A stretch of DNA of 64,000 bases from a bacterium 1XD21-13 (GCA_009917555.1 QZDX01000016.1:1-64000), one strand, 5' to 3'; positions 1 to 7,960 are shown, counted from the stretch's first letter. Numbers and translations are program-made. The notes: generated from the letters alone by a model not told the origin.

Positions 1-1463
1 AAAATATCCCATACCTTATTTAATTTGGAGAAAAACTGAGGATTTTGGTTCAGATAAACTAACGAATAACACTGTACCTCGGTCAGCGGTACTTTCAGCT
101 CTGCGATTTCGCTGAGAAGCGTTTCCTGCTCCTCTTGCAGTTCCTTTTGAGTGCTGTCCTTATCGTCCGGGTGCTTAGCAAGGTAGGCGGCGGCTTTCTC
201 ATACCGGGCAACCTCCGGGTGTTCCTGTTTGAATTTTTCCTTTGTTTTCTTAAAAAATATCTTCTGGTACTTGTCATAGACGGGCTTACATTCCTTGCTG
301 TCTGTCCGGCTGGCAAGAATCCCGTCAATCACTTTGCTGCGGGCTTCCTTTGGCTTCATCTGATTGCGGTAATCTGCGGCTGATTTCCCGGAAGATTCCA
401 GAAATACTTCTAAGTCCTCCACAGTAGAAAGCCCCTTTTGCCGGAGATAGGACAGGGCTTCGCTGACTGCCTTTAAGTCCTGTGAAGTCCCCCGGTTCTG
501 TCCAGCCCTTGTCCAGTCCTTCCGTTCTTCCTTTCGTATCTCCATATACTTCATCAGCAGATTTGGAAGAAAGACCGCTTCCTCCGCCGCTTTTTGTGCA
601 AGCAGCTCTTTCCGTTTTTCTCCCAGCTCGGTAATCCAGCCTTTGAGGTTTTGGATAAGCTGCCGGATGGACTTCATCAGGCGGTTGGCGGCTCTGATTT
701 CCCGGTTCAGATTGCCGATATTCGTCTGGATACCACGTTTTTCCATCTGCCGGACAGCAGCACCCTCATGGACAGTGGGGACAATATCAAGCCCCTGTCT
801 GGCATAGGAACGCAAGTCCACACGCTCCGGGCGGTCATTGGCTTCCAGATAGCGGTTCTGGATGACCTCCCATTCATGCCTCCAGATTTCACAATACTTC
901 TGGTCGTTCCAGTCAACCGTATCTTCCTTGTGGCTTTTCCATCTGCCGGAGGGAAGTTTTATCCGTTCCCCGTTTTCGTCAAGGTCATAAACCTTGCGGC
1001 TCTTGGGAAGCCATTTCCCATGTTCATCCATTGCCCTCATAGTCAGCATGACATGGGCGTGGGGATTGTGTCCCGGCGGATGGGGGTCATGGATGGCAAA
1101 GTCAGCAATCATGCCTTTGGAAACAAACTGCTGTTTACAAAACTCCCGGACAAGGACAGCATACTGGTCAGGTGGTATCTCTCTGGGGATGGTAAGCACC
1201 CACCGCCTTGCAAGCTGAGAGTTCCATTGTTTCTCCACCGCTTCGGCGGCGTTCCATAGGGTATTGCGGTCTGCATATTTCTGTGGGGCATTTGCCGGGA
1301 GCAGGATTTCATTGTGGACGATACCACGCTTTTCCGGGTAGTGCTTCACTTGCTGGTCATATTCACAGAAAAGCTTTTCGCCACTCTGGTAAGCAGCGGC
1401 GGCAACCGCAGACTGCCGCTGGCTTCGCTGTACAATCGTGATTTCGTTGTGTGGACAGGGCAT
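1..1463 (-). CDS. MobA/MobL-family relaxase, 3' part cut by window edge
   Basis: This is the relaxase that nicks the transfer origin and pilots DNA of a mobilizable element. The frame starts at ATG 1463 behind GAAAGGAGGG and stays open to base 1, giving at least 487 codons, so the C-terminus is outside the window. The N-terminus (MPCPHNEITIVQRSQRQSAV) is the classic MobA/MobL opening. The three-histidine metal motif is visible as HNPHAHV around residue 130, preceded by HDPHPPG. The C-terminal half is Lys/Glu-rich and probably coiled coil. Antisense open frames across it are shadows. It belongs with the RepA-N-like, DUF3847 and TnpV genes to its right. Family assignment is confident; whether the element still moves cannot be judged here. 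Confidence 0.92.
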   Translation of the reverse strand, partial: MPCPHNEITIVQRSQRQSAVAAAAYQSGEKLFCEYDQQVKHYPEKRGIVHNEILLPANAPQKYADRNTLWNAAEAVEKQWNSQLARRWVLTIPREIPPDQYAVLVREFCKQQFVSKGMIADFAIHDPHPPGHNPHAHVMLTMRAMDEHGKWLPKSRKVYDLDENGERIKLPSGRWKSHKEDTVDWNDQKYCEIWRHEWEVIQNRYLEANDRPERVDLRSYARQGLDIVPTVHEGAAVRQMEKRGIQTNIGNLNREIRAANRLMKSIRQLIQNLKGWITELGEKRKELLAQKAAEEAVFLPNLLMKYMEIRKEERKDWTRAGQNRGTSQDLKAVSEALSYLRQKGLSTVEDLEVFLESSGKSAADYRNQMKPKEARSKVIDGILASRTDSKECKPVYDKYQKIFFKKTKEKFKQEHPEVARYEKAAAYLAKHPDDKDSTQKELQEEQETLLSEIAELKVPLTEVQCYSLVYLNQNPQFFSKLNKVWDI

Positions 1464-1525
1464 TTCGTGTCCCTCCTTTCTATGCTTGGTGGATGGGGTG
1501 GCGTTTTGCCACCTCATTTTGGGCA

Positions 1526-1561
1526 GAAAAAAAGCAGGAGACCTTTTTCAGATTTCCTGCT
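1526..1561 (-). terminator. Rho-independent terminator of the deaminase/MBL cargo unit
   Basis: On the minus strand a 7-bp stem AGCAGGA/TCCTGCT closes a loop of about 15 nt and runs straight into a seven-base T run. It lies 84 bp past the stop of the MBL gene and upstream of the relaxase start, so it would isolate the cargo pair from the mobilization gene. Confidence 0.75.
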
Positions 1562-1644
1562 CGGTATGCCGCTGGGCGGCGGGTATTTAGTTGTAAAAGT
1601 TCGGGGCAAGTTGACCCGATGTAGAAAAATAGCAAAATGGAATT

Positions 1645-2337
1645 TCAAGCTTCTACTGACAACAAATAAGCAAGCAAATCCTCTTTACTAAGAGGTTCGC
1701 AATGACTTAGTATGCAATATTTACAATCGATAGATTGAATAGTCTGAACCAAAGAATACAGTTTATCCTTATCCATATATCCATTATTAAAGAAATCTTC
1801 ACTCGTTGAATCTCCTAAAAACAAAACTTTTTCTTCTGGCACATAAACACAAGTAGTATCTTCTGAATGTGGCGAAATTGTATGAAAGATTTGTGCAGTA
1901 ATGCCACCTAAATCCAAAGTCATTTTATCCGAGAAAGTTATGTCGGACAGCACAATACTTAATTTGTCCTGTCCGCAATATTCTTTTCTAAAATGAATAT
2001 CTTCCTTTTTCAGAATTTCGATATAATTGAGGTTTTTTGCCTGTTCTTGCTGGTCTTTGAGGAACTCATTTGTTTTGCCATAGGCAATACTTATTCCATT
2101 GATTGCGTGCATACCAAAGGTGTGGTCATAATGCCAATGTGTAATAACCGTAAAATCCGGCTTGTTAAACTGTTCCGCTTCGATTGCCCTGTAAAAATCC
2201 TGAACATGAGATGCCGAATATCCAGCATCAATCGCCAGAGAAATTTTATCTCCTTTAAGATAAGCTAACATCGGTCTGTCCACTTCGGGGGCGTGTTCTA
2301 AAAAATAAATTCTGTTGGTTAATTTATTTAATCCCAT
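1645..2337 (-). CDS. MBL-fold metallo-hydrolase (mobile-element cargo)
   Basis: A 230-residue single-domain metallo-beta-lactamase-fold hydrolase. The dinuclear metal motif THWHYDH sits near residue 85; further metal ligands are likely the H in SPHSEDT, the D in LGDST and the H in LSHCEP. There is no signal peptide, so it is cytoplasmic. The start is taken at ATG 2337 behind AAAGGTGG; a GTG at 2349 is possible but poorly placed. It overlaps the end of the upstream deaminase gene by about 10 bp, so the two are translationally coupled. The substrate is unknown. The pairing with a deaminase inside a mobile element suggests detoxification or resistance, but that is inference. Its codon use is more AT-rich than the flanking relaxase. 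Confidence 0.85.
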   Translation of the reverse strand: MGLNKLTNRIYFLEHAPEVDRPMLAYLKGDKISLAIDAGYSASHVQDFYRAIEAEQFNKPDFTVITHWHYDHTFGMHAINGISIAYGKTNEFLKDQQEQAKNLNYIEILKKEDIHFRKEYCGQDKLSIVLSDITFSDKMTLDLGGITAQIFHTISPHSEDTTCVYVPEEKVLFLGDSTSEDFFNNGYMDKDKLYSLVQTIQSIDCKYCILSHCEPLSKEDLLAYLLSVEA

Positions 2338-2711
2338 TTTTTGTCCCACCTTTCAGGTAATAATTCTTTCAATGTAACCTTTTGGTCATTGTTAATGGCA
2401 ACTACTGTATTTTCATTATCCAGATCTAACTGTGAAATCAATTCTCTGCATCTTCCACAAGGCGACAGGATGCTGCCATCTTCATAAACAGATACAATTC
2501 TTTTGATTTTCGTTTCTCCATGTTTCAGCATTTCGGCAATAGCTGCCTGTTCTGCACAAATTCCAATTGAACAGGGCACATCAATACAAATGCCAGTATA
2601 AACAATACCACTTACTGTTTCTAAAGCACAAGCCACATGACCTGCTTTACCATTTTTCTTTAAATTTATGTTTTTTACCGTACACAAGGCAATATCATAT
2701 AAGTCTTTCAT
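2328..2711 (-). CDS. Cytidine deaminase / blasticidin-S deaminase-like enzyme
   Basis: A 127-residue zinc-dependent nucleoside deaminase. The catalytic signature is complete: CAEQAAI supplies one Zn ligand and the proton-shuttle Glu, and SPCGRCRE supplies the other two cysteines. The C-terminal KELLPERW matches the ELLP element of the family. The PCGRCR/ELLP spacing recalls blasticidin S deaminase as well as CDA, and the CAE-QAAI stretch lacks the usual CAERTA of housekeeping CDA. The start is ATG 2711, behind GGAAG; the GTG just before it is less likely. A TATAAT lies upstream at 2746-2751. It forms an operon with the MBL hydrolase. The role could be pyrimidine salvage or nucleoside-antibiotic resistance; sequence alone does not decide. 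Confidence 0.85.
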   Translation of the reverse strand: MKDLYDIALCTVKNINLKKNGKAGHVACALETVSGIVYTGICIDVPCSIGICAEQAAIAEMLKHGETKIKRIVSVYEDGSILSPCGRCRELISQLDLDNENTVVAINNDQKVTLKELLPERWDKKWD

Positions 2712-2989
2712 CACTATCTTCCTTACTTAAATTGTTATCAACATCATTATACTGTATTGCCTATCGAAAAGATAGCATATTTTATGAAACTTGTCGGCTG
2801 GGAACAGCTTGCAAGGCAAGGTGTCCCCAGATGGCAAGTCCACAAAAGGGTAGCTGGCGGCAGCCAGCGCAGGGGAAGCGTAGCGTCCCCTGTATGATTT
2901 GGAGCAGACCATGACTGCGGAAAATCACAGCCCTCCGGCGAGGAGCCTTCGGAGAACGCAATGCACCAACCTCTGGGTGGTGTATAATT

Positions 2990-3019
2990 GCGCCCTATCC
3001 GAGTTCTTGGATAGGGCGC
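2990..3019. repeat. Perfect 11-bp hairpin at the left edge of the motif island
   Basis: GCGCCCTATCC (2990-3000) and GGATAGGGCGC (3009-3019) pair perfectly around an 8-nt loop. The hairpin includes TATCCGAG, the core of the adjacent repeat motif, and overlaps the first bases of the terminal inverted repeat at 3013. The rest of the 2715-2989 stretch holds no gene I can support, only the deaminase promoter region. Confidence 0.8.
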
Positions 3020-3298
3020 ATTATCCGAGATAAAAACTTATCCGAGGTAAATTGATTAAATCCGATGAATACAGCATTTGAAAACGATTATCTCGGATAA
3101 TTAACCCCGCTTTCAATTGTGGGTGATTTGTACTTATCCGAGATAATTGGGTAAATCACACCTTTGCCTCTGATAATTTTTGAAATGGCAGTTGCTCTTT
3201 TCATAAATAATTATCCGAGATAATTTCTTTGAAAGCCTTTCATATCGGCAGCTTTGAGAGTTACCTCGGATAATTGGAAATCTCGGATAATGCGCCCT
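3013..3298. repeat. 286-bp inverted island of TTATCCGAGATAA motifs (candidate origin, oriT or recombination site)
   Basis: The ends are a perfect 18-bp inverted repeat, AGGGCGCATTATCCGAGA (3013-3030) and its complement (3281-3298). Inside are copies of the 13-mer TTATCCGAGATAA at 3021, 3038 (one change), 3134 and 3211, and its reverse complement at 3088, 3261 and 3278, plus a decayed copy near 3164. The copies sit at mirror-image positions about the centre at 3155/3156: 3021 with 3278, 3038 with 3261 (sharing the same variant base), 3088 with 3211, and 3134 with about 3164. The whole is therefore an inverted duplication of a four-motif unit. It lies just downstream of the DUF3847 gene and close to the RepA-N gene, so iterons of a replication origin, an oriT or a partition site are all possible. 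Confidence 0.85.
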
Positions 3299-3305
3299 TA
3301 GTAAA

Positions 3306-3602
3306 CTAAGGGGTTTCCGGCTTCTCCCGTTCCAGCATTTTTTTCAATAGTTCCTGCGTGTCCTGCCTGTGAAAAATGAGTTTCAACAACAGCATGACAT
3401 CATCATCTGTTAGGCGTTCCGGCTCTTGCAGAAAACTTTCCAGCATACCGCCACGAGTGCAGAGCCGGTGCGTCCGTTCCTTTCGGGTAAGCTGCTTTAA
3501 CTGGTGCTGCAATGCCTTTTCATCATTGATGGCTTTCCGCAGTTTCTTTTCGCTTTTCTCCAGCTCCCGGTTGAGCTTTTCCAGCTTCGAGGTATCAGGC
3601 AA
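3306..3602 (-). CDS. DUF3847 family protein of mobile elements
   Basis: A 98-residue, highly charged, mostly helical protein. The first 40 residues form a likely coiled coil (KLEKLNRELEKSEKKLRKA), followed by a basic stretch KERTHRLCTRGGML and an acidic C-terminal helical part. This matches DUF3847 proteins that accompany MobA/MobL relaxases and RepA in Tn1549-like elements. The start overlaps the end of the RepA-like gene by 8 bp, so the two are in one operon. A role as a relaxosome or DNA-binding accessory is plausible from its position but has not been shown here. Confidence 0.75.
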   Translation of the reverse strand: MPDTSKLEKLNRELEKSEKKLRKAINDEKALQHQLKQLTRKERTHRLCTRGGMLESFLQEPERLTDDDVMLLLKLIFHRQDTQELLKKMLEREKPETP

Positions 3603-3936
3603 GGGCAGCGTCCTCCTTTCCCGGTATCAGCACATAAATCCTATTCGGTTCTCCCACGCCCTGACGCACCCGCATGATAAGTCCGGCGTTTTCCAGTTCA
3701 TTCAGAGAACGCTTGACCGTCATGGGACTGCGGGACAGGACTGCGGCAATGGCTGTGACAGGGAAGCAGACAAACAGGATTCCGTTCTCGTCCTCCTGCC
3801 CTTTGGATAGCATAGCGTCCAGCATCCGGCAGTACATGACCTTTGCGGTGCTGCTGACTGGAAATCCTGTCAACGCTCTGGGAAATGGCATACAGGGCGG
3901 CAATGGTGTGTCTATCGTCATAAATTCAAAATTCAT
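3595..3936 (-). CDS. RepA-N-like replication initiator (short form)
   Basis: A 113-residue protein resembling the N-terminal winged-helix domain of RepA_N initiators, in the short form found in Tn1549-like elements. The core TAKVMYCRMLDAMLSKGQ followed by the helix-turn-helix SRSPMTVKRSLNELENAGLI (about residues 68-88) is the DNA-binding part. The start ATG 3936 has GGAGG ten bases upstream and overlaps the stop of the preceding small gene by 4 bp (ATGA). The neighbouring motif island at 3013-3298 is a natural candidate for its binding site. It could act as a regulator rather than a true initiator. Confidence 0.75.
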   Translation of the reverse strand: MNFEFMTIDTPLPPCMPFPRALTGFPVSSTAKVMYCRMLDAMLSKGQEDENGILFVCFPVTAIAAVLSRSPMTVKRSLNELENAGLIMRVRQGVGEPNRIYVLIPGKEDAALA

Positions 3937-4121
3937 TCGGTGTGTTCCTCCTTTTTCTTTGATCGTTTGAATAAATAACGGGGGCAGTCAATCACAACCG
4001 CCCGGAAGCTCTGCTTGCACCCATGCTGGCATTTCCGGCATAATTCGTTGTAAGTGACACGCCCCCGGTCATTGAGGTAAAAGGAAAGCTCATGCTTCCT
4101 CTTTTTGCTCATTCTCGGCAT
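3933..4121 (-). CDS. Small Cys-rich basic protein of the mobile element
   Basis: A 62-residue, strongly basic protein with a possible zinc-binding pair (ELCRKCQHGCKQ) followed by a second Cys (DCPRY) and a Lys-rich tail. The start ATG 4121 lies nine bases after GGAGG. It is the first gene of an operon with the RepA-like and DUF3847 genes and overlaps the former by 4 bp. I recognise it as a type of small protein found beside RepA in such elements but know no function; nucleic-acid binding is a reasonable guess from charge and cysteines. Confidence 0.65.
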   Translation of the reverse strand: MPRMSKKRKHELSFYLNDRGRVTYNELCRKCQHGCKQSFRAVVIDCPRYLFKRSKKKEEHTE

Positions 4122-4604
4122 ATTGTATTTCCTCCCGTTTTAGTGTATGGTTTCGGGGCGATTTTCGGCAAAATTACGGTCATAGAGCCGATTAAAATCT
4201 CCCGAAGTATCAGCGATAGGGTAGACTATCCCCCTATCAGATTGTCGTGTTTCGGTATCATTTCGGTGTCAGTTCGCCAGTTCTCCCCGGTGTCGTTCCT
4301 CCCCTGAATCTCACAGCGGCGTATCGCTCCCTTTGGTACGCTCGTTTCGGTCAGGGTTCCTCCACATCCCTGCCAAAAGTCATGGCGCTACATCGCCGGG
4401 GAAGCATATCCCACACAGGCTGGTCATTCGATTGGAATAATCCATCGATGAACTACCTGTATCATAGAACATTTTTGTGCCCTGTGCCGTATGTCCACAA
4501 AGTAGGAATTAGGGGTAAAAATCAGAAATTTCCACGATTGCGGAAAGTGTGATATAATCCAGATAAGCGGCAGCAATGAAACCATTGGAAAGGAGCGTGC
4601 GCCC
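4122..4604. other. 483-bp intergenic region between divergent element operons
   Basis: No convincing gene is present. It separates the leftward RepA operon from the rightward XRE regulator, so promoters for both should lie here. GATAGGG/CCCTATC forms a short hairpin around 4213-4240. The right end holds the XRE promoter described separately. Confidence 0.6.
4529..4558 (+). promoter_or_regulatory. XRE promoter with possible operator
   Basis: A perfect TATAAT at 4553-4558 lies 47 bp before the XRE start codon. An inverted repeat TTTCC-N8-GGAAA (4529-4533, 4542-4546) covers the expected -35 region, where no good TTGACA is seen. An operator for autoregulation by the XRE protein is an inference. 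Confidence 0.5.
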
Positions 4605-5411
4605 ATGAAAGGAGCAACAAGCATACAGGAACGCCTTTGGGAACTCCGCAAGGACAAAGGCTTAAATCTGGAAGAACTATCAAAGCTGACAGGCATTTCC
4701 AAATCAGCTCTTGGAAGTTATGAAAAAGAGGATTTTAAGGAAATCAATCATGGCAACCTTATCACGCTGGCAGACTTCTATGGGGTCTCTGTTGATTATC
4801 TACTGTGCCGGACAGAGAACAGGGAGCAGATCAACACACCATTGACGGAGCTGCATTTGAATGATGAGATGGTGGCACTGCTGAAAAGCGGTCGGATTAA
4901 CAACCGTCTGCTCTGTGAGCTTGCTACACATAAAGATTTTATCAAGTTTCTTGCAGACATTGAGATTTATGTGGACGGGATTGCTACCATGCAGATTCAA
5001 AACCTCAATGCACTTGTCGATACCGTCCGGCATGAAATCATTGAACGGTATCGCCCAGGCGAAGATGACCCGCATTTGAAAGTGCTGCAAGCCGCCCATA
5101 TCAGTGATGATGAGTATTTCAGTCACATGGTTCTGGATGACCTCAACCTGATTATCCGGGATATTCGGGAAGCCCACAAAAAGGACAGTGAGAGTGCGCC
5201 CCAGACCACCGTTGCCGATGAATTGAAAGAAAATCTCGAAGCAGTCGAAAATTTCAAGGGCAGCCGGGATGAAAAGCTGGTTGTCCTTTACTGCAAGCAG
5301 CTCGGTATCAACTATAAAAATCTGTCAGACGAAGAATTTCGCTGGCTGATTCGGATTCTCAAAAAATCAAAGAAAATGGGAACGCCTATCAGCCAGAGGA
5401 AAAAACGGTAA
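4605..5411 (+). CDS. XRE-family transcriptional regulator
   Basis: A 268-residue regulator. Residues 8-65 are a Cro/C1-type helix-turn-helix (RLWELRKDKGLNLEELSKLT, GISKSALGSYE). The remaining ~200 residues are a helical effector or oligomerisation region I do not recognise, ending in a basic tail. The start ATG has GAAAGGAG upstream. It is transcribed away from the RepA operon, from the promoter at 4529-4558, and is followed directly by a terminator, so it is monocistronic. A role in controlling the mobile element is likely by position. Confidence 0.85.
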   Translation: MKGATSIQERLWELRKDKGLNLEELSKLTGISKSALGSYEKEDFKEINHGNLITLADFYGVSVDYLLCRTENREQINTPLTELHLNDEMVALLKSGRINNRLLCELATHKDFIKFLADIEIYVDGIATMQIQNLNALVDTVRHEIIERYRPGEDDPHLKVLQAAHISDDEYFSHMVLDDLNLIIRDIREAHKKDSESAPQTTVADELKENLEAVENFKGSRDEKLVVLYCKQLGINYKNLSDEEFRWLIRILKKSKKMGTPISQRKKR

Positions 5412-5415
5412 AAAA

Positions 5416-5459
5416 AACCGCTGTTGCATGGTTGGGGTGCCTTCCATGTAGCAGCGGTT
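5416..5459. terminator. Bidirectional terminator between XRE and DUF1835 genes
   Basis: AACCGCTGTTGCATGG and CCATGTAGCAGCGGTT form a 16-bp stem with one mismatch around a 12-nt loop. The A run before it and TTCTTG after it fit use by the convergent genes on both sides. Confidence 0.75.
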
Positions 5460-5472
5460 CTTGCTGTGGTTA

Positions 5473-6435
5473 TTATTTCATTCGTTTTCTTAATATCCGG
5501 CGATAATTTGTTTCTCCCTTTGGTGCGTCCTGTATAATTTCCAACACACCATCTTCAAGCATTTTATCAATGCGATTAGAAATCCATACATCACTAATTC
5601 CAAGTTGATATTTTCCTAAAACATTACCTATAACAATAGCCATTTTGAATTGCTCTGGCTGTTCCGCAATTTCACGAAGAATGAAACTATCATATATATC
5701 TTCTGAAACACTTTGCAATTTACCATTTAGCATTGCACGCAAAGGTGCATTTTCATTTTGAAGTTGATTCCATTTCATAGCACAAGCTGAAAGAAATACA
5801 GGCTTAGCTTTTTCTTGTAGAGTTATATATTTTCCCCATTCGCCAGGAGAAACCTCACCCCATGCTATTTTGGATATCATAGTATTTTCTTTTCCATATT
5901 CCCAGGCAGGTAACTTAACCAAATAAATTGTTGTCTGACAGTTTAATGGTCGAAGTTGTTTCATAAGCCAGTACATACCGCAAAGTTCATCCGGATTATA
6001 GCTATACCAAATACGAACTTCTTCCCCAGCTACATATCGTTCAATAACCGAAGACAATGTAGTTTTAATTTTCTGTATTTTTTCTTCAACCTGATAGTCT
6101 AAATCCTCTACAAACCAGACAGACAGCATTTTCTTGAGAACATTTTTCCGCTGTTCGCCAATTCCATTATCAGAAATATCTCCCACACTAAGAGCCATAT
6201 CAAAACAATAAACATCACTGCTCTTGCCTCCCAATGGAATAGCATTCTCCCAAGCAATATGTTCTTGTTCCTGTGCTTGAATTTGTGCTTCTTTCATTTC
6301 ATCTGAAGATGGAACACTCCCATCTTCGTGCCTCATAAAGACCGAAACTGCACTTCCTCTATACTTTCCCTTACCGTAAGTTTGGGCAATTTTCAAACTT
6401 CCACAGGCACTTTCACCAAATACAATTTCAATCAT
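5473..6435 (-). CDS. DUF1835 / DUF3658 domain protein
   Basis: A 320-residue protein with the DUF1835 N-terminal part (MIEIVFGESACGSLKIAQ near the start, VWFVEDLD and RIWYSYNPDELCGMYWLMKQ in the middle) and a C-terminal DUF3658-like helical region with a winged-helix-like end (GISDVWISNRIDKMLEDG). It has no membrane segments. The function of the family is not known. It is more AT-rich than the relaxase and TnpV, which suggests a separate acquisition into the element. It lies between a terminator and the TnpV gene. Confidence 0.75.
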   Translation of the reverse strand: MIEIVFGESACGSLKIAQTYGKGKYRGSAVSVFMRHEDGSVPSSDEMKEAQIQAQEQEHIAWENAIPLGGKSSDVYCFDMALSVGDISDNGIGEQRKNVLKKMLSVWFVEDLDYQVEEKIQKIKTTLSSVIERYVAGEEVRIWYSYNPDELCGMYWLMKQLRPLNCQTTIYLVKLPAWEYGKENTMISKIAWGEVSPGEWGKYITLQEKAKPVFLSACAMKWNQLQNENAPLRAMLNGKLQSVSEDIYDSFILREIAEQPEQFKMAIVIGNVLGKYQLGISDVWISNRIDKMLEDGVLEIIQDAPKGETNYRRILRKRMK

Positions 6436-6451
6436 CTTATATACCTCCGAT

Positions 6452-6841
6452 TTAATTACTCCCGTATGAATAAATTATATCATGCAAAACAATTTCTTCT
6501 GCCCGGTTGTGAATGTTATTACAACGCTGCACCCATTCCATTTGTTGAGTTCGCTTCAATTCCTCTGTCACGCCCTCGGTGGCTTTCATCTGCTCCATGA
6601 TAGTGTCTAACCGTTCCTGTGCCTGTTCGTTCAGGTCTGCAAGATATGTCCACAATTCTCCGGTCAGTATCAATGTATTCAATCTGGCTGGGTGGACTTC
6701 CCTTAAATATTCCCGGTGCATCCGTCCGTACTTTCCGATAGGGCGGTGTTCCTCCGGCAGTTTCAAGTCCGGGATGTAGTAATCTCCGACAAGGATATAA
6801 TCAATTCCGTTTTCCGTTATTCTTGGTTTCAATTCTCTCAT
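6452..6841 (-). CDS. tnpV: TnpV family protein
   Basis: A 129-residue TnpV-type protein, as carried by Tn4451-like mobilizable transposons and other clostridial elements. Recognisable parts are GIDYILVGDYYIPDL near residue 12, the conserved stretch RPIGKYGRMHREYLREVHP (about 32-50) and a C-terminal helical region. The start ATG 6841 follows GGAGGTAAGGAAC and overlaps the upstream XRE gene by 41 bp. The function of TnpV is unknown. It marks the right part of the element. Confidence 0.85.
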   Translation of the reverse strand: MRELKPRITENGIDYILVGDYYIPDLKLPEEHRPIGKYGRMHREYLREVHPARLNTLILTGELWTYLADLNEQAQERLDTIMEQMKATEGVTEELKRTQQMEWVQRCNNIHNRAEEIVLHDIIYSYGSN

Positions 6842-7073
6842 GTTCCTTACCTCCTGTGGAAGCAGGCTCGTCTGGTACTAACTCAATCACATCGGTAATC
6901 TCACAATTCAGCGTTTCGCAGATACGGGCTAATGTATCCATGCTGATGTGCTTTCCCTCTTTGCTCATGTTGGCAATCATATTTGTTGTCATACCAGCAG
7001 CAAGCCTTAAATCCTCTTTCCTCATATCACGCTCTAACAGTGTGTGCCAGAGTGGTTTATAGCTGATGTGCAT
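6801..7073 (-). CDS. Small XRE-family regulator (YozG-like)
   Basis: A 90-residue Cro/CI-type DNA-binding protein: MHISYKPLWHTLLERDMRK, then the helix-turn-helix LRLAAGMTTNMIANMSKEG and TLARICETLNCEITDVIE. A longer frame from 7163 exists, but ATG 7073 has AGGCAGG upstream and matches the family start. It is co-transcribed with tnpV, overlapping it by 41 bp. It is the last element gene before the right junction. Confidence 0.85.
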   Translation of the reverse strand: MHISYKPLWHTLLERDMRKEDLRLAAGMTTNMIANMSKEGKHISMDTLARICETLNCEITDVIELVPDEPASTGGKEHERIETKNNGKRN

Positions 7074-7200
7074 ATTGTTTTCCTGCCTTTCTATCCATAC
7101 CACCGGGGCGGCTGCCCCGGCAGGAACTTTTCTCTTATTATAGCACCAATCTTGTGAAATCACAATTTATTCTTGTATCCTGCCGCTGATACCGTCTGGA

Positions 7201-7746
7201 TTGGCTTTCCCTTTCTTTTTGTTCCCTTTAATTAGCCATGAACTGCTTCATTACTATTGCAATGGCTTAATGCAGATGGAACCGCTGATTCAATCACCTG
7301 TTCTTTTAGAGCTTGTGGATGCGATTTCTTATGCAAACCGGGTGGTTGCTCTGGGGTATAATCACTCCGCTTTTTCCGCCCGGCAATTTGCCTTCCGCTT
7401 GAACAAATTCGGGGTAGACTGCCATTCTCTGGAGGATTCCACACTGATTGCAAGCTATGAGCGGATTTTGAAGCAGGGAGATGTGGCGGTTATTTTTTCC
7501 ATCAGCGGGAGAAGCGCTTTCCAGGCTTCGGTGAATGAATACCGGCGAAACCGTGTCAAGGTGATTCTCATTACCATGACGCAGGATTGTGAATTGGCCA
7601 AGAGTGTTGACATCGTGGTTGTACTGCCCCATCTGAGCAATGTGTCTTATGTACATCCGCTGGATGATGCAATTACCTTTTATATGTTTATTGAAATGGT
7701 GGTGGAAAGGCTGAATGGGAAGCTGAATGAGCTGGCTACAGGTTGA
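7201..7746 (+). pseudogene. RpiR/MurR-type regulator remnant: SIS domain only
   Basis: The product holds a complete-looking SIS sugar-phosphate isomerase domain (VVALGYNHSAFSARQFAFRL, GDVAVIFSISGRS, VKVILITMTQDCELAKSVD) as in RpiR/MurR regulators, but lacks the ~80-residue N-terminal helix-turn-helix. The open frame begins at TTG 7201, while similarity begins near ATG 7270, and neither has a good ribosome binding site. The missing N-terminus is replaced by the end of the mobile element, so the element probably inserted here or deleted the 5' part. A free-standing SIS protein is a less likely alternative. Confidence 0.7.
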
Positions 7747-7804
7747 ATCCTTTTTCGGCATATGAATATCATAATCCGTCTTGCGGGGCATCTGCGGGCA
7801 GAAG

Positions 7805-7840
7805 AAAAATAAGGGACTTCCGCAATAGTCCCTTATTTTT
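7805..7840. terminator. Perfect bidirectional terminator
   Basis: AAAAATAAGGGACT (7805-7818) and AGTCCCTTATTTTT (7827-7840) form a perfect 14-bp stem with A and T runs on both sides. It lies between the convergent SIS remnant and the RhaM-like gene. Confidence 0.9.
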
Positions 7841-7960
7841 GTTAATGAATTTGTAATCCTTCCTTACAGAACCTTTTCTGTTCCATAAAATTGAAAGTGA
7901 ATTCTTGGTTATTCCATTGGCAGACAGCTTCTTTGTGCTTTTATTGTCCGCAAAATATCT

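Noticed and set aside
594-1441. Plus-strand open frames opposite the relaxase
   Set aside because: They are shadows of the relaxase, whose family motifs, RBS and continuous frame are on the minus strand.
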